A DNA stretch of 64,000 bases from Pseudodesulfovibrio sp. zrk46 (GCF_012516435.1 NZ_CP051216.1:4018343-4082342); one strand, 5' to 3'; positions 1 through 8,876 are shown, numbered from the stretch's first letter. The notes: a model not told the origin generated them from the sequence alone. Made by a program: numbers and translations.

Positions 1-388
1 TGAAGGCCACCTGGGATTTGGGGGCATTGCCCACGCCCACAAGGTTCTTTTTGACCTTGGTGGGTTCATATTCGCCCATGGAAATGTTGTTGGTGGCACA
101 GGCCGCCATGCAAGCGCCCCTCGCCTGCCCGAGTTTGAGGGCAGACGAGGGGTTCTTGGATACAAACACGTTTTCGATGGCAGCCTCAACCGGAGCGTAC
201 TGCCTGATAAGCTCCTGGAGCTTGTCGAAGATGACGCCCAAACGGGTCGCCATATCTTTCTTCACCGGAGTACGGATGGTGCCGGTGACCACCAATTCGA
301 CCTGGCCGGAAAGTTCCCGGACAATACCGTAGCCTGTCACCCGGGTACCGGGATCGAGGCCAAGAACGATCAGACCATTGTCACTCAT
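1..388 (-). CDS. ruvC: Holliday junction endonuclease RuvC, C-terminal part missing at window edge
   Basis: RuvC is the dimeric endonuclease that resolves Holliday junctions after RuvAB branch migration. The visible 129 residues are the N-terminal two thirds. They carry the RNase H-fold opening LGLDPGTRVTGYG, whose Asp is the first catalytic acid, and the AIENVF motif with the second acidic residue. The start ATG at 388 lies 3 bases after the stop codon of the yebC gene, an arrangement common in proteobacteria. The two are therefore probably cotranscribed, with ruvAB expected just beyond the left edge. Identification is firm; the last catalytic acids lie outside the window. Confidence 0.95.
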   Translation of the reverse strand, partial: MSDNGLIVLGLDPGTRVTGYGIVRELSGQVELVVTGTIRTPVKKDMATRLGVIFDKLQELIRQYAPVEAAIENVFVSKNPSSALKLGQARGACMAACATNNISMGEYEPTKVKKNLVGVGNAPKSQVAF

Positions 389-391
389 GCT

Positions 392-1132
392 TTACTCGTC
401 GAACAGACCTTCGGGGAAGTCGGCGTTCATGTAGATGTTCTGAACGTCGTCGTTGTCTTCCAGAGCGTCGTAGAGCTTCATGACTTTCTTGCCGGTCTCA
501 GCGTCCACGGCGATGAGGTTCTCGGGAACCTGGTTCAGTTCGGCGGAATTGAATTCCATTTCAGCGTCGGTGAAAGCCTGCTGCACGGGCATGAAATCGG
601 AGGGCTCAGTGTAAACGGTGATGATGCCGTCTTCTGCCACGATGTCTTCTGCGCCAGCTTCCAGGCCAATTTCCATGATGTCATCTTCGGTGAACTTTTC
701 GCCGTCAAAGACAATAACACCCTTATTGTTGAACATGTAGGAAACCGCACCGGTTTCAGCCATGTTGCCGTTGTGCTTGGTGAACGCGTGACGGATTTCG
801 GCAACGATGCGGTTCTTGTTGTCGGAGGCCACGTCGACCATCATGGCAACACCACCCGGGCCGTAACCTTCGTAGGTGATCTCCAAGATGTCACCACCGG
901 CCAGTTCGCCGGTGCCCTTCTTGATGGCGTTCTCAATCTTGTCCTTGGGCAGGTTCACCTGCTTGGCCTTCTGAATAGCGAGACGCAGGGCGGAGTTATC
1001 TTCCGGGTTGCCGCCGCCAGCCTTGGCAGCAAGGATGATGTCCTTGGCAGCCTTGGTGAAAAATTTAGCTTTCTTGGCGTCCTGACGCCCCTTACGATGC
1101 TGGATGTTTGCCCATTTACTATGTCCGGCCAT
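392..1132 (-). CDS. yebC: YebC/PmpR family protein (TACO1 family)
   Basis: A 246-residue protein beginning MAGHSKWANIQHRKGRQDAK, the hallmark N-terminus of the YebC/PmpR/TACO1 family, and of the usual family length. Members are cytosolic and have been described both as DNA-binding regulators and as factors helping ribosomes through difficult nascent chains, so the exact role here stays open. A Shine-Dalgarno-like AGGAGG lies just upstream of the ATG on the minus strand. The stop codon abuts the ruvC start, suggesting a two-gene or longer transcript with ruvC downstream. Confidence 0.95.
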   Translation of the reverse strand: MAGHSKWANIQHRKGRQDAKKAKFFTKAAKDIILAAKAGGGNPEDNSALRLAIQKAKQVNLPKDKIENAIKKGTGELAGGDILEITYEGYGPGGVAMMVDVASDNKNRIVAEIRHAFTKHNGNMAETGAVSYMFNNKGVIVFDGEKFTEDDIMEIGLEAGAEDIVAEDGIITVYTEPSDFMPVQQAFTDAEMEFNSAELNQVPENLIAVDAETGKKVMKLYDALEDNDDVQNIYMNADFPEGLFDE

Positions 1133-1215
1133 GATTCCTCCTGAATATTATCAATAAAAAATAGTTGTCTTATTATACGTTACCAACGGTCTCCCTCGGC
1201 AACGGGTCGGTTATC

Positions 1216-1815
1216 TTATACGTCCGCGCCCCTAAAGCCAAGTCCTACGATAAAGAACTCCTTGCTTTCATTACGGGAGCTGTACGGCTTGAAATTCTTG
1301 AGTTTTGCGAAGTGAGGCCGCACCAATGCACGATAGTCCTGAATCTCGGGCCCATCGAAGATCTTGACCACGAAGTGGCCGCCGACCTTGAGATATTTCA
1401 ACGCAACCTCAAAGGCACGCTCGCACAACTCAAGAGAATTGGCCTGATCAGCAAACTTGATTCCCGTAGTCTTGGGAGCCATATCGCTGATGATAAGGTC
1501 AAACGGCTTGAGGGGCTCCATGGCCTCTAAAAGTTCCGGCGCATCGGAAAAGACATCGGCCTGCAAAAAGGTTATGTTAGCCGGGAAGCTATGCTTGGTT
1601 TCCTGGATATCTACGCCGAGAACGTGGCCGTTTTTGCCCACCTTCTCGCCCGCGAACTGGGTCCAGGAACCAGGGGCCGCACCGAGATCGAGTACGGTCT
1701 GGCCCTGCTTGAACAACTTGAACCGCTTATCCATCTCCTTGAGTTTGTAGACGGAGCGGGCGGCGTAGTTTTCTTTTTTGGCTCGTTTGAAGTATTTGTC
1801 TTGATATTGCTTCAT
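1216..1815 (-). CDS. rlmE: 23S rRNA (uridine 2'-O) methyltransferase RlmE/FtsJ
   Basis: 199 residues, the usual length for RlmE, which 2'-O-methylates U2552 of 23S rRNA using SAM. The SAM-binding motif [11 protein letters not shown] (residues 41-51) is intact. The catalytic K-D-K-E set can be traced as K24 in SVYKL, D111 in [11 protein letters not shown]151 in FVVKIFDG and a Glu near the C-terminus in RNESKEF. A longer reading frame runs 55 codons further upstream, but the ATG at 1815 is preceded by AAGGAG at good spacing and matches the family N-terminus, so it was chosen. The gene is divergent from the glycosyltransferase at 1886. Confidence 0.95.
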   Translation of the reverse strand: MKQYQDKYFKRAKKENYAARSVYKLKEMDKRFKLFKQGQTVLDLGAAPGSWTQFAGEKVGKNGHVLGVDIQETKHSFPANITFLQADVFSDAPELLEAMEPLKPFDLIISDMAPKTTGIKFADQANSLELCERAFEVALKYLKVGGHFVVKIFDGPEIQDYRALVRPHFAKLKNFKPYSSRNESKEFFIVGLGFRGADV

Positions 1816-1885
1816 GGTGGCACTCCTTGATCGGCGTGGGAGCGTCTCCGTAACCGAATATGTCGAAAAAGCCAAGTGGAGCCTC

Positions 1886-3415
1886 ATGCCCAGACCTGTC
1901 AGAACCCGCATCACTAACGAGCTCGGCAATCTCCAGACACTGCCAGAAGACAAGGGGCAGTTCGAAATCATTCCGGGCAATAAAGACGTTGTCTTCCTGG
2001 GCCTTGGTCCACAGCCAGAGCTGCTGAGGGACTATTTCCCCGAACACTCTTCTGCTTCGTATGTGGAATCCGGCTCCATGCTCGACCAGATCGAGAATTG
2101 GGAAGACAAGGTTCCGCAAGGATTCACTCAGATAACCTCTGACGAGTTTACCCCGGAGCGGGCCGCCACGTCTACAGTGGTGCGATACCGTCCCGGCCTC
2201 AAGGCATTCCCCTCATTTTGGGGGCCACTCACCGCCCGTACCGCAGCAAGCAGACTTCCTGAGAAGGCCACGACACCTATAATCTGGCTGCCCTTTGGAG
2301 AAGAAGATCTCCTTGGCCGCGAGTTGACCATCGCTTTTCAAGCCAGAGGATACGCTGTCCGCCATTTGGACAGAGAAACACTGGAGCGCTCTGCCGGGAC
2401 CGAACTCCCTGCCCTGCTGGCAGAAGAAAAACCTGCACTCTTCTTCTCCATCAACTTTAAAGGACTTGAGCCTTTCGGACTCGGATTCAACATATTGCGA
2501 GAGGCTGGCGTCAAGGTCGCAGTCTGGCTGGTAGACAACCCGTTCAATATCCTGACCTCGGTAAAGTCGGCATACTGGAAAGAAGCCCACCTCTTCGTCA
2601 CGGACCACAGCTTCATCGGTCCGCTCATTCAGACCGGAGCACGATGGGTAACGCACCTGCCGCTGGCGGCCTGCCCTGAGCTCTTCGGTGAAGGCGGCAC
2701 GCTCCCGAAACACGGCGACGACTTGGAAGACAAGCTCGTTTTCGTTGGTCGCTCGGAATTCCCTAAGAAGAACGAGTTTTTCGCAGGATTAACGCCCAAC
2801 CATCTCCTCCTCGAAGAAGCAATTGGCATGTTGGAGAAAGGCGACCGCCCTCACTTTCATTGGTGGCAGGAACACATTCTCGCAAACTTATGGCCCGGCA
2901 ACCAGGTCCGCCATGTAGGCATTGGTGCCGAGGTCGCGGGCTACGCGTGGCGAACACGCTGCCTGTCTGCCATGAATAAGCACACCGTCATCTTTGGCGA
3001 TGATCAGTGGAGTCACATCGATTCCATCAAGGCCGAAGTGCGCTCCCTGCTCGACTACTATACCCACCTGCCCGCAGTGTATCGCGAAGCCTCCGTTTCC
3101 TTGAACGTCACCGGAATGCAGCTTCCGGCGGGCCTGACTCAACGGCACTTCGACGTGTGGTGCGCAGGCGGATTCTTACTTACGGACAACAACCCCGGTC
3201 TAAAGATCTTCCCGGAGAATCTGGCCGAGGCCATCATTTTCAGTACGCCCAAGGAGATCGAATCGCTCTTCATGCGCTACCGCGACGAGTCCGTAGCCAA
3301 AACGGAACTCCGTGCCGCATGGCGGGACCACATCCTCAAAGAACACACCTATCACAATCGAGTACAAACCATTTTCCAGACAATGGACCTGCCTTTGTCG
3401 TGGATCACTCCATAA
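1886..3415 (+). CDS. CgeB-type glycosyltransferase family protein
   Basis: A 509-residue cytosolic protein. Its C-terminal part (roughly residues 330-500) resembles the CgeB / glycosyltransferase group 1 domain, with the stretch [20 protein letters not shown], a [11 protein letters not shown] segment and a terminal [10 protein letters not shown] helix. The middle part resembles the DUF3880 region often paired with it. Such proteins are thought to transfer sugars in surface or flagellar glycosylation; donor and acceptor cannot be told from sequence. An upstream in-frame ATG at 1814 would overlap the rlmE start, so the ATG at 1886, preceded by GTGGAG, was preferred. It stands alone between rlmE and tRNA-Ala. 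Confidence 0.8.
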   Translation: MPRPVRTRITNELGNLQTLPEDKGQFEIIPGNKDVVFLGLGPQPELLRDYFPEHSSASYVESGSMLDQIENWEDKVPQGFTQITSDEFTPERAATSTVVRYRPGLKAFPSFWGPLTARTAASRLPEKATTPIIWLPFGEEDLLGRELTIAFQARGYAVRHLDRETLERSAGTELPALLAEEKPALFFSINFKGLEPFGLGFNILREAGVKVAVWLVDNPFNILTSVKSAYWKEAHLFVTDHSFIGPLIQTGARWVTHLPLAACPELFGEGGTLPKHGDDLEDKLVFVGRSEFPKKNEFFAGLTPNHLLLEEAIGMLEKGDRPHFHWWQEHILANLWPGNQVRHVGIGAEVAGYAWRTRCLSAMNKHTVIFGDDQWSHIDSIKAEVRSLLDYYTHLPAVYREASVSLNVTGMQLPAGLTQRHFDVWCAGGFLLTDNNPGLKIFPENLAEAIIFSTPKEIESLFMRYRDESVAKTELRAAWRDHILKEHTYHNRVQTIFQTMDLPLSWITP

Positions 3416-3430
3416 TCCTTGACAAAGGGC

Positions 3431-3459
3431 TTGTCGCACTCCTCAAAAAGAGCTACAGA
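3431..3459 (+). promoter_or_regulatory. Probable promoter of tRNA-Ala
   Basis: TTGTCG (3431-3436), a 17-base spacer, then TACAGA (3454-3459). The -10 box lies 13 bases before the tRNA 5' end, about where a sigma-70 start would put the transcript. Read by eye only. Confidence 0.4.
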
Positions 3460-3472
3460 AATTCATCCACCC

Positions 3473-3548
3473 GGGGACGTAACTCAGCTGGGAGAGTGTT
3501 GCCTTCGCAAGGCAAAAGTCGGGAGTTCAAATCTCCTCGTCTCCACCA
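3473..3548 (+). tRNA. tRNA-Ala (anticodon CGC)
   Basis: A 76-base tRNA including an encoded CCA. The acceptor stem GGGGACG/CGTCTCC contains the G3:U70 pair that is the identity element of alanine tRNAs. The anticodon stem TTGCC/GGCAA encloses the loop TTCGCAA, giving anticodon CGC, and the T arm GGGAG-TTCAAAT-CTCCT is intact. It sits directly upstream of the AT-rich retron region. No copy of its 3' end was found further downstream. Confidence 0.97.
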
Positions 3549-3678
3549 GAAAGGATAAAGGGTTTCAAGCTGATGCTTGAGGCCCTTTCTTCTTACTCAC
3601 ACCCATCCCACCATTTTCTCTCAACCCACTCAAACCAGAGCGCAAAAGTAGACATTACATATAATACCAACAACCCTA

Positions 3679-3707
3679 TTGACAGTGTTCTATAGTGGGG
3701 ATTATGT
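3679..3707 (+). promoter_or_regulatory. Probable promoter of the retron transcript
   Basis: A consensus TTGACA at 3679, a 17-base spacer and a TTATGT -10 box at 3702-3707, inside an AT-rich stretch. Transcription would start near 3714 and run through the structured RNA region, the 59-codon ORF and the reverse transcriptase. Confidence 0.5.
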
Positions 3708-3713
3708 AAAAAA

Positions 3714-3952
3714 CCAGATGAAAATCAGGGGAAGAATCTCTCACAAATTGGGATTCAAGAATCCCGTGAAGATCATAAAGATCTTTGACATTATGGGGCC
3801 GACGCGCGAACTGGAAAACACTGCCGCACGGGATGACACTGCACACTGTGTATAGACGTTCTGTGTATCTAAGACGCCCAGTGAGTCGGCCGGACAGTCA
3901 GAAAGAGGACATGCTTCCAGCATCCCCCATCCATACGGACCTTGTGGAGAGA
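3714..3952 (+). ncRNA. Candidate retron msr-msd noncoding RNA
   Basis: Retrons carry a structured RNA upstream of the RT that is template (msd) and branch donor (msr). This stretch lies between a good promoter and the next ORF and can fold in that style. TCTCTCACAA (3737-3746) can pair with TTGTGGAGAGA (3942-3952) with one bulge, as an a1/a2 closing stem. A perfect 7-bp hairpin lies at 3750-3765. A long stem joins GGCCGAC and ACTGG (3797-3814) to CCAGT and GTCGGCC (3878-3891). A 5-bp hairpin sits at 3911-3923. The usual AGC branch site after a1 is not obvious, and the boundaries are inferred. An alternative series of hairpins lies inside the 4005-4184 ORF. Confidence 0.42.
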
Positions 3953-4004
3953 GTAACGATCTTAGGCAATCCCGCTCAAGATCTAAAACACAAGGAGAAA
4001 TCCT

Positions 4005-4184
4005 ATGGTTATCGAATTGTATTTTCGATTTAAGTTTTCATCAGCTGGAAGTCCGCCCAAGAATAGTGTGGGTGGAACACATGAATGCAGTCTCAAAGAG
4101 ACTGCGCTCCGAGTAGCGTTAGCGAAAGGGATAATGATGCTTCCACAGTTGGTTGAATCCATCGCCACGTTGTTTGGTGGCTAA
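4005..4184 (+). CDS. Small 59-residue ORF between retron RNA and reverse transcriptase
   Basis: An uninterrupted 59-codon frame (first residues MVIELYFRFKF, last residues ESIATLFGG) starts at an ATG with the strong ribosome binding site AAGGAG at 5-10 bases. It ends 30 bases before the RT start. The composition is mixed with one cysteine and an amphipathic-looking C-terminal half; no domain is recognised. Some described retron types carry a small, often DNA-binding, protein next to the RT, so an accessory or antitoxin-like role is possible but unproven. Short hairpins fall inside the frame (4052-4076, 4090-4102, 4164-4181), so the stretch could instead be structured RNA. Confidence 0.45.
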   Translation: MVIELYFRFKFSSAGSPPKNSVGGTHECSLKETALRVALAKGIMMLPQLVESIATLFGG

Positions 4185-4214
4185 CTCTTTCTGATTTTTT
4201 TTGCCCAAAGCCCG

Positions 4215-5177
4215 ATGATAAAAATGAAAACAAAGTACTCACTATCTCAATCTCCGTTCTACAAGCTCAGCACCAAAAAGAAGCTTGCACAGCTTCTTGG
4301 ACAACCGCTTGCAGATCTTCAAGCATTGGCTAAAAGCAACGGTAACTATAATGTCTATACGCTCTTACCCAAGAGCAAGCTCAGCCATCCATATTTTGTA
4401 AAAAAAGAACGACAAGTTCAAGAAGTCCGTCCACACCTAAAGACGGTACACACCCGCATTCTCAACTTGTTAAAACGCATAAAAACACCTACCTACCTTC
4501 ACTCGGCAACCAAGGGCAAGTCCTACAAGACAAATGCGGAGTCACACTTAAACCGCAATGCTCTTTACAAAGTGGACATCAAAAGTTTTTACGAATCAAT
4601 ATCCTTTGGCCGCATCTACCACTTCTTTCATGAAATCATGAAATGCAATGAAGATGTCGCACACTTACTGACACGACTCTGCGCATACCAGAGGAATCTG
4701 CCAACGGGGTCTTGTATTAGCCCCTTGCTGTCTTACTGGACTAACGTGACCATGTTCGATGATCTCTACATTTTCAGCAGAGCACATGGGCTCACCATGA
4801 CTTTGTATGTCGATGACCTTACCTTTTCTGGGAATGAAATCTCAAAAAGAACTTGCTTTGAAATCGACAAGATTATTGCTGGCTATGGGTACAAACCTCA
4901 TAAGCAGAAACAGTATTCGACCAAGAAAACGAAAATAGTAACAGGCCTTGCATTATGCAACGACAGGCTTGATATTCCCAACAAGCGCCGAGGGAAAATC
5001 AGGGTCCTACTTGAAGCGATTTCTCAAGAAAAAGATGCGGCCAAAAAAGAAAAGTTATGCAACTCACTAGTTGGCATGACATATGAAGCTGCCCAATTTA
5101 ACTTGAGGTATGCTCAGATTATCGCGAAGAAAGTAAGAAAAAAATGCCCATGTGCGCGACAGCATATAACGATATAA
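4215..5177 (+). CDS. Retron-type reverse transcriptase
   Basis: 320 residues, the usual size of a stand-alone retron RT. The protein shows the catalytic motif A YKVDIKSFYESI (residues 118-129), LPTGSCISP (162-170) and the active-site YVDD box (198-201). The two retron-specific signatures are both present: NAESH at 107-111 (the NAxxH motif of region X) and VTG at 242-244 (region Y, involved in recognising the cognate RNA). It would make branched msDNA from the upstream RNA. The ribosome binding site is weak and a second ATG lies 9 bases downstream. The gene is AT-rich compared with neighbours and lies next to a tRNA gene, consistent with horizontal transfer. No recognisable toxin or effector gene adjoins it. 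Confidence 0.93.
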   Translation: MIKMKTKYSLSQSPFYKLSTKKKLAQLLGQPLADLQALAKSNGNYNVYTLLPKSKLSHPYFVKKERQVQEVRPHLKTVHTRILNLLKRIKTPTYLHSATKGKSYKTNAESHLNRNALYKVDIKSFYESISFGRIYHFFHEIMKCNEDVAHLLTRLCAYQRNLPTGSCISPLLSYWTNVTMFDDLYIFSRAHGLTMTLYVDDLTFSGNEISKRTCFEIDKIIAGYGYKPHKQKQYSTKKTKIVTGLALCNDRLDIPNKRRGKIRVLLEAISQEKDAAKKEKLCNSLVGMTYEAAQFNLRYAQIIAKKVRKKCPCARQHITI

Positions 5178-5183
5178 TAACAA

Positions 5184-5204
5184 AGCCCCCTCTCGGGGGC
5201 TTTT
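5184..5204 (+). terminator. Rho-independent terminator after the retron RT
   Basis: Seven-base-pair stem AGCCCCC/GGGGGCT with a TCTC loop, followed by TTT. It starts 6 bases after the RT stop codon. Confidence 0.85.
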
Positions 5205-5212
5205 CACTTTCT

Positions 5213-5485
5213 CTAGCTACCGATGTATACTCGGCTGACAGATCTGTTTTCGTATCCTGCATGGTAGCAGACTTGAACCGAAGCATGGGCATCCAACTCC
5301 TTCCATGCCGCACCTGCCACCGCTATGGCATTTACGACGAAATCGGCTGAAGACGCATGCTTCGAAGGTGGCGTAAAGCCAGTTATCTCCTCATACAGAT
5401 TGTGAAAACTAGCATGGCGCAGCCCATTAGAACTTGCCCAACACTCGTTTCGACCAGAAGCCAAACACCGCCCCTTCGGCTTCAA
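5213..5485 (-). pseudogene. Possible decayed hypothetical gene beside the retron
   Basis: A 90-codon minus-strand frame opens with TTG at 5485 and has a protein-like composition (GLRHASFHNLYEEI, SADFVVNAIAVAGAAW). A better start, the ATG at 5489 behind AAGGCAAG, lies in another frame that reads MFEAEGAVFGFWSKRV and stops after 20 codons. The two pieces could be one gene broken by a frameshift. No family was recognised. It converges on the retron RT and shares its terminator region. It may also be non-coding; the 5205-5580 stretch holds nothing else I can name. Confidence 0.25.
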
Positions 5486-5581
5486 ACATCTTGCCTTTCC
5501 GAAGGATCGGCATATCTATGAACTTAGCACACACCATCAAATCGATCTACGAACAAAACTACCCATCTTGAAGAGAATGCC

Positions 5582-6388
5582 ATGAACACAGCACCGCTTC
5601 CTAAAATTTTGATAACCAATGATGATGGAATCCATTCACCGGGCCTGCTGGCTGCTGCCAAAGCCGTTTCGCAATTCGCCGAAGTCACCATAATTGCCCC
5701 ACTTGAACAGCAAACTGCCATGGGCAGAGCGTTGCGGGGCAATCCGGAAGCAAAGCTCGAACCAGTCACATTATGTTCTGCTGAGCACTGCCTTACTGCT
5801 TATGCGTGCGACGCTGCCCCCGCCCGCTGTGTGGAACATGGATTGAAAGCCATGCCCGAGTATATACCGGATCTTGTAATTTCAGGCATTAACTATGGCG
5901 AAAATCTAGGCAACAACATCACTGCATCCGGCACAGTCGGCGCGGCCATGGAAACGGCGGCAAGAGGTATTCCTTCGCTGGCTGTATCCTTGGAAACACC
6001 TGTTGACTGCCATTTTGAGTACACCTCTCAAAACTGGGATGTGGCAGCCCATTTCCTTCGCTATTTCGCTCGACAGACTTTATCGGAAGGGCTTCCCAGT
6101 GGGGTTGATATTCTCAAAATAGATGTCCCCAGCGAAGCATCAATAGCCTCCCAGTGGCGGGTAACGAAACTGTCTGGTAACAGATATTATCAGTCGGCAC
6201 TTGAAAGGCCATCACTACAAAGCCGACTTGGTGATGCCTTTGTCACCAAAGGAAACACACCAAACGAAGAACCGGACACCGATGTATACGCCATTGCCGT
6301 GGACAAGGTCGTGTCGGTTACGCCCTTATCACTCGACTTCACGGCATATGACAGTTTTTCTGCCCTGAATAGATGGCAACAGGGATAG
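5582..6388 (+). CDS. surE: 5'/3'-nucleotidase SurE
   Basis: SurE is a metal-dependent cytosolic phosphatase that removes 5' or 3' phosphates from nucleotides and short polyphosphates. The 268-residue protein opens with the metal-binding motif ILITNDDGIHSPG (Asp-Asp near residues 14-15) and contains the second signature ISGINYGENLGNN and the GTVGAAMEA-like helix GTVGAAMETAARG. Length fits the family. An AAGAG lies 9 bases before the ATG. It is followed after 37 bases by the acyl-CoA synthetase gene in the same direction, so the two may be cotranscribed. Confidence 0.95.
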   Translation: MNTAPLPKILITNDDGIHSPGLLAAAKAVSQFAEVTIIAPLEQQTAMGRALRGNPEAKLEPVTLCSAEHCLTAYACDAAPARCVEHGLKAMPEYIPDLVISGINYGENLGNNITASGTVGAAMETAARGIPSLAVSLETPVDCHFEYTSQNWDVAAHFLRYFARQTLSEGLPSGVDILKIDVPSEASIASQWRVTKLSGNRYYQSALERPSLQSRLGDAFVTKGNTPNEEPDTDVYAIAVDKVVSVTPLSLDFTAYDSFSALNRWQQG

Positions 6389-6425
6389 CGGCGCTCACAT
6401 CTCAAGCCAATAGAAAGGATATTTG

Positions 6426-8807
6426 ATGAAAATCCCAACTAGGATCAATTTTGCAGGCCTGACTGAGCGACTAGCCGAAGCGCATAAGGACGACCGCGGA
6501 TTCCTGTTTGAGTACGAAGTATACAGTTTTCTCTCCAGCCTCGGGGCTGAAACACCGCCCCAATGTCAACTGATTCAACGGGGAGAAATCCCATCCGACG
6601 AATCCATCATGGCGATTCCCGGCGAGAAGGCCGTGCTCAAAATCGTTTCCCCCACCATCATCCACAAGACAGAGGTCGGTGGTGTCCGGGTTGTCGACAA
6701 AGAGCCCAATAAGGTTCGCTCTGCCATGCGCCGGATGCTCTATGAAGTGCCGGAGAATTACGCCCGTTGGATTGAGGCCAATCAGGAGGCTGCCCCTGAA
6801 TCATATCAGGGTTTGTCCGGCGAAGCCCTGGTCACCGCCATCAGCGGCGATCTCAAAGGAGTACTTCAGGTTCAGTTCATGCCGCCGGATTCCGATGCAT
6901 TCGGCAATGAACTAATCGTGGGGCTGCGCAATACCCGCGAGTTCGGCACCGTGCTCAGCGCGGGCCTCGGCGGAACAGACACCGAACTTTACGCAGAGCG
7001 TTTTCGTAAGGGACAAGCCATCGTCGCTGCATCCGTCGAGATGAGTGACGGCGATCAGTTCTTCGAGCTGTTCAAGAAAACAATCTCCTACCGCAAACTG
7101 GCTGGTTTGACCCGTGGGCAACGACGTATCGTCACCGACGAACAACTCATCGAATGCTTCAGCGCCTTCATTGAAGTGGGACGTTATTTCTCCTCGGCCA
7201 ATCCGGACGCACCTTTTGTCATCGACGAACTGGAGATCAACCCGTTCGCATTCACTGATTACCTCATGATTCCGCTGGATGGTCTGTGCAAGTTTTCCCT
7301 GCCTGAAAAGCTGGCACCGACCCGCCCGGTGGAGAAAGTCAAATCGGTTGTCCTGCCGGATTCCATCGGCGTGATCGGCGTTTCGACCAAACGCATGAAC
7401 TTTGGCCGAATCATCCTCAAGAACATCCTTGATGCCGGATTCGACAAGGACCACGTATACGTCATCAAAGACGGCATCGACGAGGTGGACGGGGTGAAGT
7501 GCCTCCCTGACGTTTCCGCCGTACCGGAAAAGCTGGATCTGTTCGTCGTCGCAGTGGGCGCGCCCATGGTGCCTGATCTGGTGGATGAAGTGCTGGAGTC
7601 CGGCAACGTCAACTCCGTACTGCTCATTCCCGGCGGCATGGGAGAAACCGAAGAAAGCGTGGATCGAGCTGCGGACCTTTCCCGAAAGATCAACAAGGCA
7701 CACGAGGCTGGGACTGGCCCGGTTTTCCTCGGAGCCAACAGTATGGGCGTGGTCTCACACCCCGGCAAGTTCGACACATGGTTCATCCCGGAAAACAAGT
7801 TCCCCAAATCCGCGGGCAAACCCTACAACAAGACTGCACTGATTTCCCAGTCCGGTGCGTTCATCCTCACCCGGCTGGCACAATGCCCGCAACTGGAGCC
7901 CGCCTACCTCATCTCAATGGGCAACCAGAATGACCTGACCCTTGGCGATATGGCCACCTACTTCAAGGATGTAGACGATGTGGACGTCATCGCCATCTAC
8001 GCCGAAGGATTCAAGGACCTCGACGGCCTTGCCTTCTGCCGTGCGGTGCGCGAGGCCGTGCTGGCGGGTAAAGAAGTAATCTTCTACAAGGCGGGCCGAA
8101 CCGAAGCAGGCAAAGACGCCACAGCAGGACACACCGCATCGCTGGCAGGCGACTACATGGTCTGTGAATCCTGTGTGCATCAGGCCGGTGCTATCGTTGC
8201 CCGCAACTTCACCGAATTCCAGAATCTTGTCCTGCTGGCCCAGCGCCTGAACAGCAAACCCATTCGCGGCAACCGTCTCGCAGCATTGTCTGCCGCCGGC
8301 TTCGAAGCCGTAGGCATGGCCGACTCCATCGAGTCCGACGACTTTTCCATGCAACTGGCCCCCCTGCGCCCCGCAACTCAACAAACGCTCACCAATCTGT
8401 TCCAGGAGAAACGCCTCGACTCTTTGGTGACCATACGCAATCCGCTGGACATTACCCCGGCAGCTGATGATGACACCCACATCAAGGCTGCTCGAGCCCT
8501 GTGTAACGATCCCGGCGTCGATGCCGTGGTGGCCGCGCTGGTCCCCATGTCCCCGTCTCTGCAGGTTACCATGGACAATGTGGCGGACGACGAACCGGAT
8601 GACGGACTTGTTGGCAGGCTCAAGGAACTGGTGGACTCAACCCAGACTCCTCTTGTGTGCTCGGTTGATGCCGGCATGCTCTACGAACCCATGGTCCGCA
8701 GATTGATGGACGCCGGTATCCCGGTCTTCCAGACATGCGACATGGCGGTCTCTGCTCTGAGTCAGTATATTGAAGGACGACTCAACGCCACGCGAATCAG
8801 AGGGTAA
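6426..8807 (+). CDS. NDP-forming acyl-CoA synthetase (fused alpha/beta, ATP-grasp domain first)
   Basis: 793 residues. This family converts acyl-CoA plus ADP and phosphate to acid plus ATP (or the reverse) through a phospho-histidine. Residues ~10-270 are an ATP-grasp_5 domain (KIVSPTIIHKTEVGGV). Residues ~310-450 are a CoA-binding Rossmann domain (DSIGVIGVSTKRMNFG). The following succinyl-CoA-ligase-like part carries AGHTASLAGDY, which contains the phosphorylated His. In many bacterial fusions the CoA-binding domain comes first; here the ATP-grasp part leads. In a sulfate reducer an energy-conserving acetate or organic-acid role is plausible. The start is the ATG at 6426 (AAAGGA upstream); an in-frame TTG directly precedes it. 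Confidence 0.88.
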   Translation: MKIPTRINFAGLTERLAEAHKDDRGFLFEYEVYSFLSSLGAETPPQCQLIQRGEIPSDESIMAIPGEKAVLKIVSPTIIHKTEVGGVRVVDKEPNKVRSAMRRMLYEVPENYARWIEANQEAAPESYQGLSGEALVTAISGDLKGVLQVQFMPPDSDAFGNELIVGLRNTREFGTVLSAGLGGTDTELYAERFRKGQAIVAASVEMSDGDQFFELFKKTISYRKLAGLTRGQRRIVTDEQLIECFSAFIEVGRYFSSANPDAPFVIDELEINPFAFTDYLMIPLDGLCKFSLPEKLAPTRPVEKVKSVVLPDSIGVIGVSTKRMNFGRIILKNILDAGFDKDHVYVIKDGIDEVDGVKCLPDVSAVPEKLDLFVVAVGAPMVPDLVDEVLESGNVNSVLLIPGGMGETEESVDRAADLSRKINKAHEAGTGPVFLGANSMGVVSHPGKFDTWFIPENKFPKSAGKPYNKTALISQSGAFILTRLAQCPQLEPAYLISMGNQNDLTLGDMATYFKDVDDVDVIAIYAEGFKDLDGLAFCRAVREAVLAGKEVIFYKAGRTEAGKDATAGHTASLAGDYMVCESCVHQAGAIVARNFTEFQNLVLLAQRLNSKPIRGNRLAALSAAGFEAVGMADSIESDDFSMQLAPLRPATQQTLTNLFQEKRLDSLVTIRNPLDITPAADDDTHIKAARALCNDPGVDAVVAALVPMSPSLQVTMDNVADDEPDDGLVGRLKELVDSTQTPLVCSVDAGMLYEPMVRRLMDAGIPVFQTCDMAVSALSQYIEGRLNATRIRG

Positions 8808-8817
8808 TCAACCAAAC

Positions 8818-8851
8818 AAGTAAAGGGCCACCTCAGGGTGACCCTTTACTT
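8818..8851. terminator. Bidirectional terminator between convergent genes
   Basis: A near-perfect inverted repeat AAGTAAAGGG...CCCTTTACTT with T-runs on both sides, lying between the acyl-CoA synthetase and the leftward binding-protein gene. Confidence 0.85.
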
Positions 8852-8876
8852 TAAAAACATATTTCTTCAGTCCAAA

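Noticed and set aside
4164..4202. Intrinsic terminator between the small ORF and the RT
   Set aside because: The stem GCCAC/GTGGC is only 5 bp, and the T8 run starts 13 bases after it, too far for a normal terminator.
3473..5580. Integration of the retron at tRNA-Ala with att repeats
   Set aside because: I found no direct repeat of the tRNA 3' end downstream and no integrase gene.
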